From NCBI GenBank assembly GCA_958295665.1, contig OY282560.1:257033368-257097367 (forward strand): a stretch of 64,000 nt of DNA, read 5' to 3'. The stretch comes from Tipula vernalis (taxonomy: Eukaryota > Arthropoda > Insecta > Diptera > Tipulidae). The notes under the pieces are model-generated. The model was given only the letters and a program-made list of their open reading frames with translations, was not told the DNA's origin and did not search any database. Made by a program: the position numbers and the translations under genes. Positions 46,044-57,132 of the stretch are shown here, one piece after another. Position 1 is the stretch's first letter, and every line of letters begins with the position of its first letter.

Positions 46044-46284
46044 GTCAAAACCAAGTCTCGTTCCCTCCTTACACAGATACTATCAAAAAAATGTACACTA
46101 TATTTATTATGAATATATCACCTATACTTATCTGTTTTGTGTATATATACTTTCTGATTTATTTGTATGCATCACTAATACTACGCCTTAATGTACTTTT
46201 TTATACCTTAAGTGTTTGTACTGTTTGGCTTGTATAAACATTTTTGTTGGTTTTGCTTGAGTGTTTGTACTGTTTGGCTTGTAT
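46044..46284. other. 241-bp spacer between inverted arms, apparently inverted
   Basis: Starts GTCAAAAC and ends GCTTGTAT. Reversed in place, it would give both arms perfect 8-bp duplications (ATACAAGC and GTTTTGAC). About 150 bp of it (46064-46210) is also an inverted relative of 47730-47880. Confidence 0.85.
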
Positions 46285-46966
46285 CATAACCTGCTAAAAT
46301 TCTCTCTTTAGAAAGCCCAATCAAATGTATACTAATGCTGTAGAAGTATCTATACTGATGAATATATTTGTGAAATGACAGCGTATATATATATATGGTT
46401 GTGAATACAGTGTAGAAAACATAAACATTCGCATACTATGAAACTAAAAGAGAGTAAAATCTAAACCAATAAAAACGAATCATGTGCAACAGTCATTTTA
46501 TTTAAATATTTTAATTTCCGCTTATTTTAAATAAAACCCAATATTTAATTAAAAAAAACTTCAGTTTTTAACCTTATATTTCGACTTATTGGTCAACTTC
46601 TGAGGCATTAAAAAACTATTTTTGTAATTAAAAAATCTTAGAAACTATTTTTGACATAATTATTTAATTTTTAAACTATAAACAATGTATACAGAAAGAA
46701 TTTTTCTTTTTAATTTTTTTGTAACGATTTTTTTTTATCATTCTCATATTATTTTATTGCCGTCTTACTTTGGTAACTGGAATATTAATTGGTATATAAA
46801 TCAAAATGCAAATTATGCTCAAAATAAAAACCGAAAATAATTTGCCATTTTTTCGGCACGAAATTTTTCCAACTCGTGCGGTTTTAATTTCCTTCTCCGT
46901 TTATATTTTCGTGGCTCCGTCTATAAATATAAAATAGAATACACATTGATATGACAAATATTATAA

Positions 46967-47417
46967 TTAATTCTCCACCGTTCTACATTTACTTGCAATC
47001 GATTGTCTCTTCACGGCCGTATTCATGTCACTGTGTTGAATTAAATCTAGTGACATTACAAATAACTCGTGACAAACTTGGCAGTAATAAGGTGTATTGG
47101 AATTTCCCCTTTTGGTGTCAGGGCTCGAATGATGTGATCGTAATGTTCTGAACAAACGTAAGGTTTCTCACGTGTATGAATCCTTTCATATTTTCGTAAT
47201 GTCCCACAATCAGCAAAAGCTTTCCAACAATAACGGCACCAGTAAGGTTTCTCACCCGTATGAACACGTATATGAATTTGTTGTGAACTACGCGAACCAA
47301 ATATTTTGCCACACTCGCGACAAGGGAATTGTCGCCCTGTAACATTCGTATGCGAATGACGATGATTCATGAGGGAGCGTCCATCGGGAAATTCTTCTCC
47401 GCACTTCACGATTTCTG
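46967..47417 (-). pseudogene. Captured C2H2 zinc-finger gene fragment (right arm)
   Basis: Same coding sequence as 44911-45361, including the missing first Cys and the frame change. Both defects therefore predate the duplication of the element. Confidence 0.8.
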
Positions 47418-47426
47418 AGTTTTGAT

Positions 47427-47455
47427 CATAACCTCCTGAATTTTAGCAGGTTATG
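47427..47455. mobile_element. 29-bp terminal-only remnant (copy in right arm)
   Basis: Reverse copy of 44873-44901 with the same 8-bp duplication, so it was present before the 1436-bp element multiplied. Confidence 0.8.
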
Positions 47456-48188
47456 GTTTTGATTTTGACATTTCGTAAAATTGAGTTTTGTTGTAGAAGA
47501 AGAGCAAAAAACAGAGAGTAAAATGCTCAATTGTTAGTTGATATTAAGTAGTGTGTGATATCAACTGGAATTAGTAGTGGTAAGAAACAAAAAAATTTGA
47601 TTTTTTTTTATATGGTTTTTTGTAGTGACCAATACACTCTTCAGTATATATTATTAAATGTGTGTAAGTTAGCTATCAACGCAATCAGGCTTTCTAAAGA
47701 GAGAATTTTAGCAGGTTATGGTTTTGACTCAAGATATAAAAAAGTACGTTAAGGCGTAGTATTAGTGATGCATATAAATAAATCAGAAAGTATATACACA
47801 AAACAAATAAGTATAGGTGATAGATTCATAATAAATATAGTGTACATTTTTTTTGATAGGATCTGTGTAAGGAGCGAACGAGACGGCTTGTATAAACATT
47901 TTTGTTGGTTTTGCTCTTACATTTAAAACCTTATAGTTGAAAGTGTTAGTGCGAAAATAGAATAAAAATACTCATCTAACCAATGACAATTAGTTTTTTT
48001 TCATTATTAACATACCCAATTCTCCCTCCACAATTCGTTTGTTTTGTTTTATCTACAATTTGTAAGTTTTTCTCACTCATTTATATAATCTGTCGATCAC
48101 CAATACTTTCATGTATAAGCGCAAAATAAATTTCTAATATTGGTGACAATCAGGCTTGTAGTACATTAATGTTGGTTTTGTCTCGATT

Positions 48189-48536
48189 TGATAATTTTTG
48201 ACCATAATCAAAAACATCTATAATTCCAAGACGAACTATACGAAATTTAAAGGGACAAAGTGACGACTGCCCATAGTGTTAGTTGTGTACATATAAGCCT
48301 TCAATAATAAAACTAACCAACACTAATCTAATTTGTTTTGGTTTTGTGCTATGAAATATGAAAAAAAAAAACAAAAAATACATAAGAAACAACAACAATA
48401 TACATCACGGCAACGCCGTTTAATAATATCGTGTAAAAACAAATCCTATTTATGTGTATGTTTTGTGTTGGAAAATAATACCAATTACAATAACAACAAT
48501 GGTCGTACATATTTTTTGACATAAGGAAAAAGATGT
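48189..48536. other. No gene seen
   Basis: A+T-rich. A degenerate CCAACACTAATCTAATTTG...TTTTGGTTTTG near 48316-48346 may be another worn relative of the CAAAACCAACA family. Confidence 0.35.
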
Positions 48537-49176
48537 ATAACCCAATGCCACTACATAAATAGCCGTGACATCAGTCTAAAAAGTCAAACCACTAAATATA
48601 AAGAGGGGAATAAAGATTTTTATTTTCCTATGAAACGTAAACAAAATACTATGGGATTTTTAAACACATTTTTTTATATCGTCTCTATTTTCAATTTAAA
48701 TAAATATTTTTATTTACAAATATAAATAATTTGATATCAAATATATTGAAATGTAAATTGTGAACAATTTTGATTGAAATTAATAATCATTTATTAAGTA
48801 ATTTTGCATTTTTATAAAAATATTTGTTTCGGCATGCTTCGTGTTCCTCTAATCTTAATAAATTTATTAAGATTAGAGGAACACGAAGCATGCCGAAACA
48901 AATATTTTTATAAAAATGCAAAATTACTTAATAAATGATTATTAATTTCAATCAAAATTGTTCACAATTTACATTTCAATATATTTGATATCAAATTATT
49001 TATATTTGTAAATAAAAATATTTATTTAAATTGAAAATAGAGACGATATAAAAAAATGTGTTTGAAAATCCCATAGTATTTTGTTTACGTTTCATAGGAA
49101 AATAAAAATCTTTATCCCCTTAACACATACTACCACACATTTTTGTGTCATGGCTTTTTATGTAGTGGCGTTGTAT
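48537..49176. mobile_element. Long near-perfect palindrome (fold-back MITE), about 640 bp
   Basis: The centre is near 48862 (CTTAATAAATTTATTAAG). From about 48605 to 49119 the two halves are almost perfectly complementary (about 257 bp per arm), and similarity continues outward to TATAAC(CC)AATGCCACTACAT at 48537 and its complement ending about 49176. No coding capacity. Confidence 0.9.
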
Positions 49177-50114
49177 AACCTAACCTAACCTATTTTTATA
49201 ACACTCTAGACCAAAAATTGGCACATTTCATTGTGTTAAAAAATACGAATAAGCGTACATATTTTAATGCTTTACTACATGTTAAATATTAAAATATTAA
49301 GACACAATTCGATTTTTAATATTGACACCTTTTAAATTTAAATTATCTTAATAATTTTTTTATTAAATTCAAAAATGAATTCAAAAAGGTACAATATTTT
49401 TGTCAAGAGTGTACAAATAAAAAGTAAATATGTGTTTGTATGAAAGTACATGTAAAGTAATATGCGACGTTGCCGCCATCATTTAGTCACCAATACTACC
49501 TTCAGTAGTAATTACCAGACAATGACAAAAAATAGTTTGCTTGGAATTATAGATGTTTTTGCCATAATTATGGCGATCCACTAATACAAATACACATTTG
49601 ATGTAAGTCAAATCTTAACTGACTTGGTTTTGTGTTTCTTTCACACAACCACAGATTTTATATTTTTATCTCCCTTTATTTTGACTGACAAACTTTTATT
49701 CGCAATGGAATTCAGGCTTAAAGCAGCTTTATGAGAAAAATTGACTCACAGTAAACAAACGAAAAGGGGAAAAAAATCTCATGCTCCTTCTAAGAGACAA
49801 AGACAACGTTTTTTTCTTAATTTTTATTTTATAGCAAAATTGTATAGAATATTTTTGACAATGATTTTAACATAAACTACAGATTCAAAAATTATTCCTT
49901 GATGGACGAATGTTTCGAATTTTTATTACAAATAATAATGTCACAATAATTATCAATTTATTAAATTAGAAATATAAAATTGTAAATTTATTTTATATCG
50001 ACCCGAAATAAAAATAAAATCAAAAATTCACACTATAAAATTATCTTGACCATACAATTATTTGAGTGTGCGAGAAAATTTCCTCGTCTTATTCACTTTT
50101 CTGTGAGTGGTATA
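49177..50114. other. No gene seen; diverged direct repeat
   Basis: Starts with three AACCT units (49177-49191). A stretch around 49615-49760 (ACTTGGTTTTGTGTTTCTTT... to TTGACTCACAGT) resembles 50885-50990, so part of this region is duplicated on either side of the next element. Confidence 0.4.
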
Positions 50115-50853
50115 GTCGGTCTCCATTCGTCGCGACGAACAAAAATTGGCATGACGTCATGACAAAATGGTTATACATATTATACTTACAACTACTAAGA
50201 TAACAAATAATTATATTTTCTCTGTTTTTGTTTATAAAGTGCAAATCATTACAAGTGTCATGTTGGATAATGAGATAATAAAATATTCATTAAAACGAAA
50301 TCAAGACTTGTCCCCATTTTATATTCGTAGTTTTTAGTTTAGGATTTTTTTATTTTATAAAAGTAAATTAAATTCAAGGTGCTGACAAATATGTTAAGCT
50401 GAAAGAACTGTATTAAAGCTTTAATAATAAGAATGTCGCTCATTTTGCCACCGATAGCAATCAAATAAAATTCTCCAACTGAAATTACAATTAAAACTTA
50501 TGTATGACTGTATGCATGAGCCAAGTCTTGTTACAACAACCACTATTAAATTTAAATAATTCGAAAGTAACATTTCATTATCAATAAATCATGTTTATTG
50601 TTATTGTTTACAATTATTATTTTCTCTAATGATTTTCAACAAACAAATATTTTTTGGCATTGACACAAATTAATAATTGAGAGTAAAAAACACATTACTC
50701 TCAATTCGTCCTGACAAAATTTCAAAAAAGATGGATATTGTGATTTTTTGAACCATTAGTTTTGTTTATGTATTCATACCAATTTTGTCCAATAAATAAT
50801 AATTGGCACAGGCTCGTGCCAATTTTTCTTCGTCGTGACGAGTGGAGACCGGT
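50115..50853. mobile_element. Inverted-repeat element, about 740 bp
   Basis: GGTCTCCATTCGTCGCGACG followed by AACAAAAATTGGCA (50118) and the near-complement ending GTGGAGACC (50850). No frame of interest inside. Confidence 0.68.
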
Positions 50854-51622
50854 CATGACTCCACACTAACAAAATTTTTCCAGTCAAATTTCACTCAGCT
50901 GGTTTTTTGTTTCCTTTCCACAACTATAGAATATATATTTATATCCAATTTTAATTTTTACTCACAGTCAATTTTTCTCATATGACAAGGTATGTCTGAC
51001 AGCTGAAAGCACGTGGAGTGTGATGTCATTCTGAGTTAATTTGGATATTTTTTTGCGAATTGGTTTTGTTTTATAAAAATATTTTTAGGTTTTGGAAATG
51101 GAAATAAGTTTCAACGACTATACACGATAGAAAAAAACACAAATCTCAAGCAAACGGAGTCAATGTTACGAAATATTTAACTCGAAGTGACATCACAAAA
51201 AGGAAACATGGCGGCAGGTCGATTGGTTGGAACATACTTCTGTAAATATTTACATCATGCTTGGAATAGAGCCTTAAGATACCTCGAAAGTACCAATATT
51301 TTTGTAGTTTATTAGTTAACTAAAAATAAACCAATTGGCGCTGTTGTGACATAATAAATAAGGTGCTATTTATATTTCGTCCATGCTAATTAAATGTTGG
51401 TTTACTTATATTTAACTGAAACAGACTTTATATAGATTTATTATTTATTTTACTACGGCATTTAACTCGCTAATATAAATCTTCTGCGAAATCAAAGTTT
51501 GTCTTATAAAAATCTAAAAGAAATAGTATAATTTTAATGTTTTTTCTATGCTTGTTTCGGGGAATGTAGACAAATTATTTTAAATCGTATCATGACGTAA
51601 TATTAAACTGAGGCAATCATAT
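50854..51622. other. Nothing recognised
   Basis: A+T-rich; contains the second half of the diverged direct repeat noted for 49615-49760. Confidence 0.4.
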
Positions 51623-51630
51623 GTATGTAT

Positions 51631-52833
51631 CACTGATTTCTATTCCATTTCCATGGATAAGACACAAAACTAAATTCCTATAAAAAACAACAACCAACGA
51701 TGGTACAACTTTTTTTATATATTCCACTCACTTGAATTGTATATACCTCTTACTCTAAAATCATATTTCCGAAAATGTAAAGTAAGAGCCACACTAGAAT
51801 ATAATTATATTTCCGAAAATTATTCAAAACCTTTTTTTTTCCTAGTAAACTTGAGATAAACAGAAAGATATTCAAAATCTTTTATTTTTTAAATTATAAT
51901 TTAATAAATAAAACACTTTGCTGCCTATTTTCAGAAAATATTTAAATTATTTTTGCGTATTTTCACTTGAAATATTAAGTACATATCTGAACTATGAACT
52001 TTAAAAACCACACAAATGAAAAATTCGAGTAAAAATGTCAGACAAACGTCGTAAATAAACAAAGTTTAGTATTTCAAGATTTATTGTTTTATGAAAAGTG
52101 TTTAATAAAAATATTAATTCTGCTTAATATATTATATAATATATCAATTAATTCAATTCACTCGTGTCGGAAAATAATTAACCTACTTAGCTGCTGCCGG
52201 ATGTGTGGTATTTGATTCATTGATTTCTTTGGATATTTGTTAACATTTTATCTTTAATTTAGGGTTTAAAACAATGAAATTTATTTTAGACACGATTTTA
52301 TTTTAACGTACAATTTTTAATAAAACAGTGGATCTTCCTACTATCGAGCGAATATTTTATATAATATTACGCTAGTACGGATTAAAATAATAACATTTAT
52401 GTATACACAATAAAGCAAGATTAAATTCTAATAATTTGTGCTGATTACTTATTATTTGTTAAGCTAGCTAATATGATTAAACATTTATATTAATTGATTT
52501 TAAGAGTTATTATAATTACATTAATAATTAATATCGTTACTTTGTAAGTTGATGACTTTGTTGTGATGGCTTAATTGGCTATCACACATCTTGCTCATGT
52601 TCCATTGGATGGTATAATTGGTTGCGGATGTAACTAAATACATATCTATTTCATTTCGTGTTTTCTTCACCCACGTTTTTAAATAAATTTGAATTTGATT
52701 TCCGAAAATTCGAAATTCTAGACTAGGAAGATACATTTTTACTTTCTCTGTCGCACACTAAGAACGATTTTTAGTTTTAGTTTTCATATCCTAGTCTTTT
52801 GTATATGCCTTATCCATGAGATTTAAATCAATG
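51631..52833. mobile_element. TIR element with 8-bp duplication, copy C (1203 bp)
   Basis: Ends CACTGATTTCTATTCCATTT and AAATCAATG, flanked by GTATGTAT on both sides (51623-51630, 52834-52841). Opposite orientation to copies A and B and the least interrupted. No coding sequence, so the family is mobilised by something else. Confidence 0.92.
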
Positions 52834-52841
52834 GTATGTAT

Positions 52842-53348
52842 AAATCCTACAGTTTTGAGAAGCTAATGGTAGTAATGTTAAACAGCATAAATTACTTTTA
52901 AGCAGTTATATAACAACGAACCATACAAAAGCGTCAATCTCACAGCAAAATAAAATACGAACATTTAAAAAAAAAGAGAAGTAATGACTACAATATTTAT
53001 TGATCGTGTGCACCGTGCTTGATACATACAATTTCTAAGAATGAAATATCATATAATATAAAATTACGATAGTAGTAGTGTAATTTAGTTTTTAAACAAA
53101 GCAGAAGTAAAAATGAAATTTAAATTCGAATGTTTTCGCTTATGAATGACGGTGTGTTGTTTATAACTCAAAAAAAAAAAAAATATTAATACAGTACATA
53201 ATTTTACAGTATATACATATTTACTTTATAGTGTCAACGTAATTGGTTATTCTTTAAATAATAAGTGTGCTAATATGAATACAATTTTTAAATAGAACCA
53301 TAAATAATTTAAATTATTAGAAATTAGTTTTATATAAAAAAAAAAAAA
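52842..53348 (+). promoter_or_regulatory. Upstream region of the DUF4803-like gene
   Basis: About 500 bp of A+T-rich sequence between copy C and the start codon. No clear TATA or initiator can be singled out. A run of A residues directly precedes the ATG. Confidence 0.3.
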
Positions 53349-53834
53349 ATGTCTCTAAAATATATTAGTTTGGTGACGTTTTTAATAACAATTTTTGTAT
53401 CAGGTTGTGTGTCAGAAAGTGCTTCAGCTATCGATGAGTTAAGAGTTCAATTGATTGAATTGGAAAATGCATCTTGGAGCATTGTTCAAACGATGAACAA
53501 TGAAACCCGAGATGACGCACTAAATCGTATTTATAAATCTCATATGACCTTTGCAACAATTAATCTGGGAATAGATTATTATGAAAATGAATTTATTACA
53601 CTGAATTCAATGTATGAATGGAAATATCTTGAGCGGCATATCGTTACCATTACCAAACTATTTAGTGAACTTCGTCGAATTTTTTCTTTACAAATACAAG
53701 AAGGTTTGGATGAATTAGCCAGTATTGATTTTGCAGAAACTGTTGTTCAAGATTCACGATTTCCATTGAAGGCAATGTTACAAGAAATTTATGATGTTAT
53801 GGTGAAACAAGGAGTGTACTATAAAGGGATAGCA
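53349..53834 (+). CDS. DUF4803-like gene exon 1 (signal peptide)
   Basis: Encodes the signal peptide and about 140 further residues to VMVKQGVYYKGIA. The 3' boundary is tentative. Confidence 0.7.
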
Positions 53835-56183
53835 GTTAGTATTTTTTTTTTAATTATACTTCATACAATTCGGCTAGACGCATTAAATGTTCTAGTACAG
53901 ATAAGTCACGGTATTAAATTTACATAACAATTCTTTTTAAAAATGATTTAATCATTTTATGATCTATTGAACTAAATAAAAAGTTAACAAGGTAATACAG
54001 AAACAAAACCGTTTCTTTCGTGTTGGAAAATAGTACATAATAATAAAAGTTATCAAAGTTTGCTAAAATTCAAAAATTTATCCTATTGTTAAGTTTTTAG
54101 ACAATTAGTGAAATCATTATTTATAAGCAAATCATTATTTATTTTACATCATTTTACATGATTCACATTATGTATTTTATTAGTCTCTCTGAGCACAAAG
54201 TAACTTTTATTTTTATTTTTTTAATAAAAATGTAGTTGATCTTCCTCTTCCAGTGGGTCCCTTGAAGGGAAGCTAGTAAGTAACACTAAATTCACATATA
54301 CAACACCCAATCGTGGCAATTTTTTTCTTGCCATCACCGGGAATCTAACTCGGGACTCCCAAAATTTCAACTATTAAATTTATTGAAAATACAATAAAAT
54401 TGGGTTTTATTGATATTTTTTTTTCTTTCAAAAATTAGATTTTTACTAGGTATTTTTTTTGCTTTGGTGAACGAATTTGTAATTAATTTCATTATTATAA
54501 TTTTTTCATAATACTAAAGGTGACTAGCGTGATTTCCTTGTTTAAGTATTACGGATGAAAGCAAATATTAAACATGCAAATCAAGTTTAATCATACTTAT
54601 CTATAATGAATAAATATAATTTGAATTATTTGTAGGAGACAGATGTAAATATATGCAACGTGAAACAATCAACCCAACAGGTTTTAATACAATTGTACAA
54701 TGCGATTTCTGTGGCCGAATTTAAAGCCTATGTAATGATCAATCTAGCTTGGATTGTTTTACAAAGCTACGGAAGAGGTATAAAATAAACTGATTAATTA
54801 AATTTTCCCAATAAATATTCGTATTTTGGTTTCTCTACAAATAATTTAGAAAATAATGCAAATGAAGCAGTGCTTTTGAAAAAACAATTTGAAGAGCGAG
54901 CAACAAAAACACAATCTTTCTTACGCACAACACTTGGTCGTGCAGATCGTTCAGTTGCACGATGCGAGCCTTCGCAACATATTGAAGGTGAAACATATGT
55001 TCAGTTAACAAAGCTACTTCAGGGATATATTGAAAATGAAGTCGACCTCAATAATGACGGAACCTGTCGGGAAACATGCGATTATTATAAATTTACCGAA
55101 AGTCATGGTTGTTTCAAAGATAAATATTGTTCACAACAGCCAAAATGCCAAGGAAAGATAATAAACTGTCATTTTATTGATTCCGACATGTGGGTATGCC
55201 CAGCTTCTGGTACCAATACCTCGCGGCGATATCAATACATTGAATATGAGAATGGTCGAATTTTGGGGAAAAAAGGTTCATGTACACGGGGATCTGTAAA
55301 AGTTGATTCTTGGTGGAGATGGGTTTTCTGGCATTGTAGTTATTGTTTCTGCTATTGTGACGAACAAGGCGTTAAATCAGATAGATATTTTAGTTTAAAA
55401 GAGGTAAAATCTAATACGGCCGAAAATAAAGTAGTGACCGGTATACGATTTGTTAAAATAAATCGAGTAATTCACTTACAAATACAAGAAGGAGAACTAA
55501 TGTTGCATGGAAATATTAATCCAGATACCGTTAAGTGGAAGCCAGTAGAAGCATTTGATTTACGTACCACTAGAGGTATTCGAAATGGCGTGGATTATCA
55601 TACAATGACATGGGATAAACGAGCAATAGATTTAGATCAATTAGCCACAGCTGAAAAGGGTTATGTGGTTACAGGTAAATAAAAGAAAAACTGACAATAT
55701 CAAACATTAGCAAAAATATATATATTTTTTTTAAATTCAGGTTTAAGGTTCAGACTTGTCGGGCCACATTTAAATCTTGAAATACATGTGACGGAATTCA
55801 ATTCCACCAATGGTTTATTGATTGATCCACAAAATAAAAGTATTTGGGTATCAAATGATAATACGGAGACGAGCCCCGATAAACGAACGAGGGTATCATT
55901 CTATAAACCAGACATCCCTACCAACGTTTTGGGAAGTTTAGTTATAAAATCAAAAACAAACCAATTTCTGGAATTTACACATAGTGATATAGATGCCGAT
56001 GGTGCACAAACAACAGTCCCGTTTTTAGACGCTCAAGAGGTTTCTTCAGAACCAGCCGTGCCCTTATCTGGTATAGGAATATTCTATAAAGGCAAAGATC
56101 GATCTGGAGGCTTTATTGCACCAAAAATAATTACATACGATTTTTCTACGATTATCAGAACGCCAGCAAAGGAAAATCTTTAA
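53349..56183 (+). CDS. Secreted Cys-rich protein, DUF4803-like (4 exons, about 631 aa)
   Basis: Exons 53349-53834, 54636-54777, 54850-55674 and 55741-56183; junctions 2-3 and 3-4 have GT/AG sites and agree in phase. The protein starts with a signal peptide (MSLKYISLVTFLITIFVSGC), so it should be exported. The N-terminal half is helical and acidic. Exon 3 encodes a Cys cluster (CRETCDYYKF...CFKDKYCSQQPKC), a second group WHCSYCFCYC, then VVTG|LRFRLVGPHLNLEIHV across the last junction and WVSNDNT. This arrangement resembles the insect-specific family of unknown function DUF4803; the function is unknown. No transmembrane segment is expected; the hydrophobic stretch after 53834 is probably intronic read-through. 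The end of exon 1 is the least certain: donor GTTAGT at 53835, or GTGTAC at 53813, are both in phase. Poly(A) signals follow at 56244 and 56257. Confidence 0.8.
54230..54365 (-). repeat. Possible SINE remnant in intron 1
   Basis: The minus strand has GGGAGTCCCGAGTTAGATTC, a worn box B, followed by a body with TTCCCTTCAAGGGA. Box A is not clear. Confidence 0.35.
54636..54777 (+). CDS. DUF4803-like gene exon 2
   Basis: 142 nt. TGTAG acceptor and GTATAA donor. Encodes ETDVNICNVKQSTQQVLIQL to LQSYGR, ending with one base of the next codon. Confidence 0.82.
54850..55674 (+). CDS. DUF4803-like gene exon 3 (Cys-rich core)
   Basis: 825 nt. TTTAG acceptor, GTAAAT donor. Encodes ENNANEAVLLKKQFEERATK, the Cys clusters and up to EKGYVVTG. 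Confidence 0.88.
55741..56183 (+). CDS. DUF4803-like gene exon 4
   Basis: 443 nt including stop. TTCAG acceptor. Encodes LRFRLVGPHLNLEIHVTEFN to TIIRTPAKENL. Confidence 0.88.
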
Positions 56184-56243
56184 TTTTATTTAAGTTAGCA
56201 TTTGCAACCTTATATTAAAATATAGTTTTACACTATCGTATTT

Positions 56244-56262
56244 AATAAATTTTAAAAATAAA
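56244..56262 (+). terminator. Poly(A) signals of the DUF4803-like gene
   Basis: AATAAA at 56244-56249 and 56257-56262, about 60-80 nt after the stop codon. Confidence 0.65.
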
Positions 56263-56566
56263 TAATTTACTTTTGATTTCATTTGTTTGTTTTACTTTGT
56301 GAAATTGTTAGTAACCCTGGTGTAAATCAGCCCGTCCAAATAATCCGTAAACTTACAGTAAAACATTTAAATACAATAAGCAATAACCATTGAAATGAAT
56401 TGGTGAAGGTTACTAATTTTTTTTTCCTACATGCTAATGAAATTTGTTTACTATTTACTCTTTATTATTAAAATATACATAAAAATATTACGCCTAGTTT
56501 ATTCGTTAGCAATTCGTCATTCAATGACCCGTTCATTTTATTATTCGTTGTGTTTGTATTCTAAAG

Positions 56567-57132
56567 CAGCTATTCTTAAACTATGGGCCGCGACACAAAA
56601 TTGGATCGTCAGATTTTTATTAGGTCGCAAATTTTTACAGAGATCAACAATTCTCAAAGTACGTATGCATAATTTAAAAAAAAATTAATTACGGAAACAT
56701 TTAATCGTGAAACACTGTTTTAACCAGCTTATTACAAAACTTCCTGACACTCCGGGTGTTGTTCGGCTTTAATATTGTTATGATGGATTATTTAAATAAT
56801 GTCACCTGTTATATTTGAACTATAAGTCAATTGACTAATTTATAAAAAATGATGAGACACAAATTTAAGAAAAGTACACAGGAATTTTTCTGAAGAGTCT
56901 TAATCAAAAGGACACAGATGTTCCATCACAAGAATCCGCAGTGGAGGTATATAACTGTTTAACTATGAGGACTGCTCAATTATTTCTATTTAACTTCTTA
57001 TAAAATGCTCCTTTGATAAGAAAAAATTAGCCTCTTTGCCTTGGACTGGGCGTACGAATTACTGGTGAATGGGTCGCGAAAAACACTTTGAAAAAATGTG
57101 GGTCGCGACTCGAAAAAATTTAAGAACGCCTG
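56567..57132. mobile_element. hAT-type MITE, 566 bp, 8-bp duplication
   Basis: Ends CAGCTATTCTTAAACTATGG and complement of CAGGCGTTCTTAAATTTTTT, each followed by (C/T)CGCGAC. TTCTAAAG flanks both ends exactly (56559-56566, 57133-57140). CAG ends, 8-bp duplication and the TTCTTAA...CGCGAC pattern are typical of hAT MITEs. Confidence 0.93.

Larger units (their letters stand above)
46285..47720 (-). mobile_element. 1436-bp TIR element carrying a zinc-finger gene piece, copy 2
   Basis: Reverse-complement twin of 44608-46043 with the same length and termini. Flanks are GCTTGTAT (46277-46284) and GTTTTGAC (47721-47728), neither matching the other but each matching a flank of copy 1. Confidence 0.92.
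44580..47913. mobile_element. Inner CAAAACCAACA element, 3334 bp, 7-bp duplication
   Basis: Ends CAAAACCAACAAAAATG...TACAAGCC and complement, flanked by CTCTTAC (44573-44579, 47914-47920). Related to, but distinct from, the outer element. It contains both 1436-bp zinc-finger elements. A third copy of the right terminus lies at 46227-46255. Confidence 0.8.
44514..48180. mobile_element. Outer CAAAACCAACA element, 3667 bp, 8-bp duplication
   Basis: Ends CAAAACCAACACTAATGTAA... and ...ATTAATGTTGGTTTTG, flanked by TCTCGATT (44506-44513, 48181-48188). Everything from 44580 to 47913 is a later insertion, so the outer element itself is only about 330 bp and non-coding. Its left duplication overlaps that of the 40-bp remnant. 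Confidence 0.85.

Noticed and set aside
46951..47151. 66-codon frames present in both arms, opposite to the zinc-finger sequence
   Set aside because: They are the antisense shadow of the zinc-finger fragment and duplicated only because the arms are.
49177..49192. Three AACCT units, like the insect telomere repeat TTAGG
   Set aside because: Only about three units at the edge of a palindromic MITE; too short to call an interstitial telomere track.
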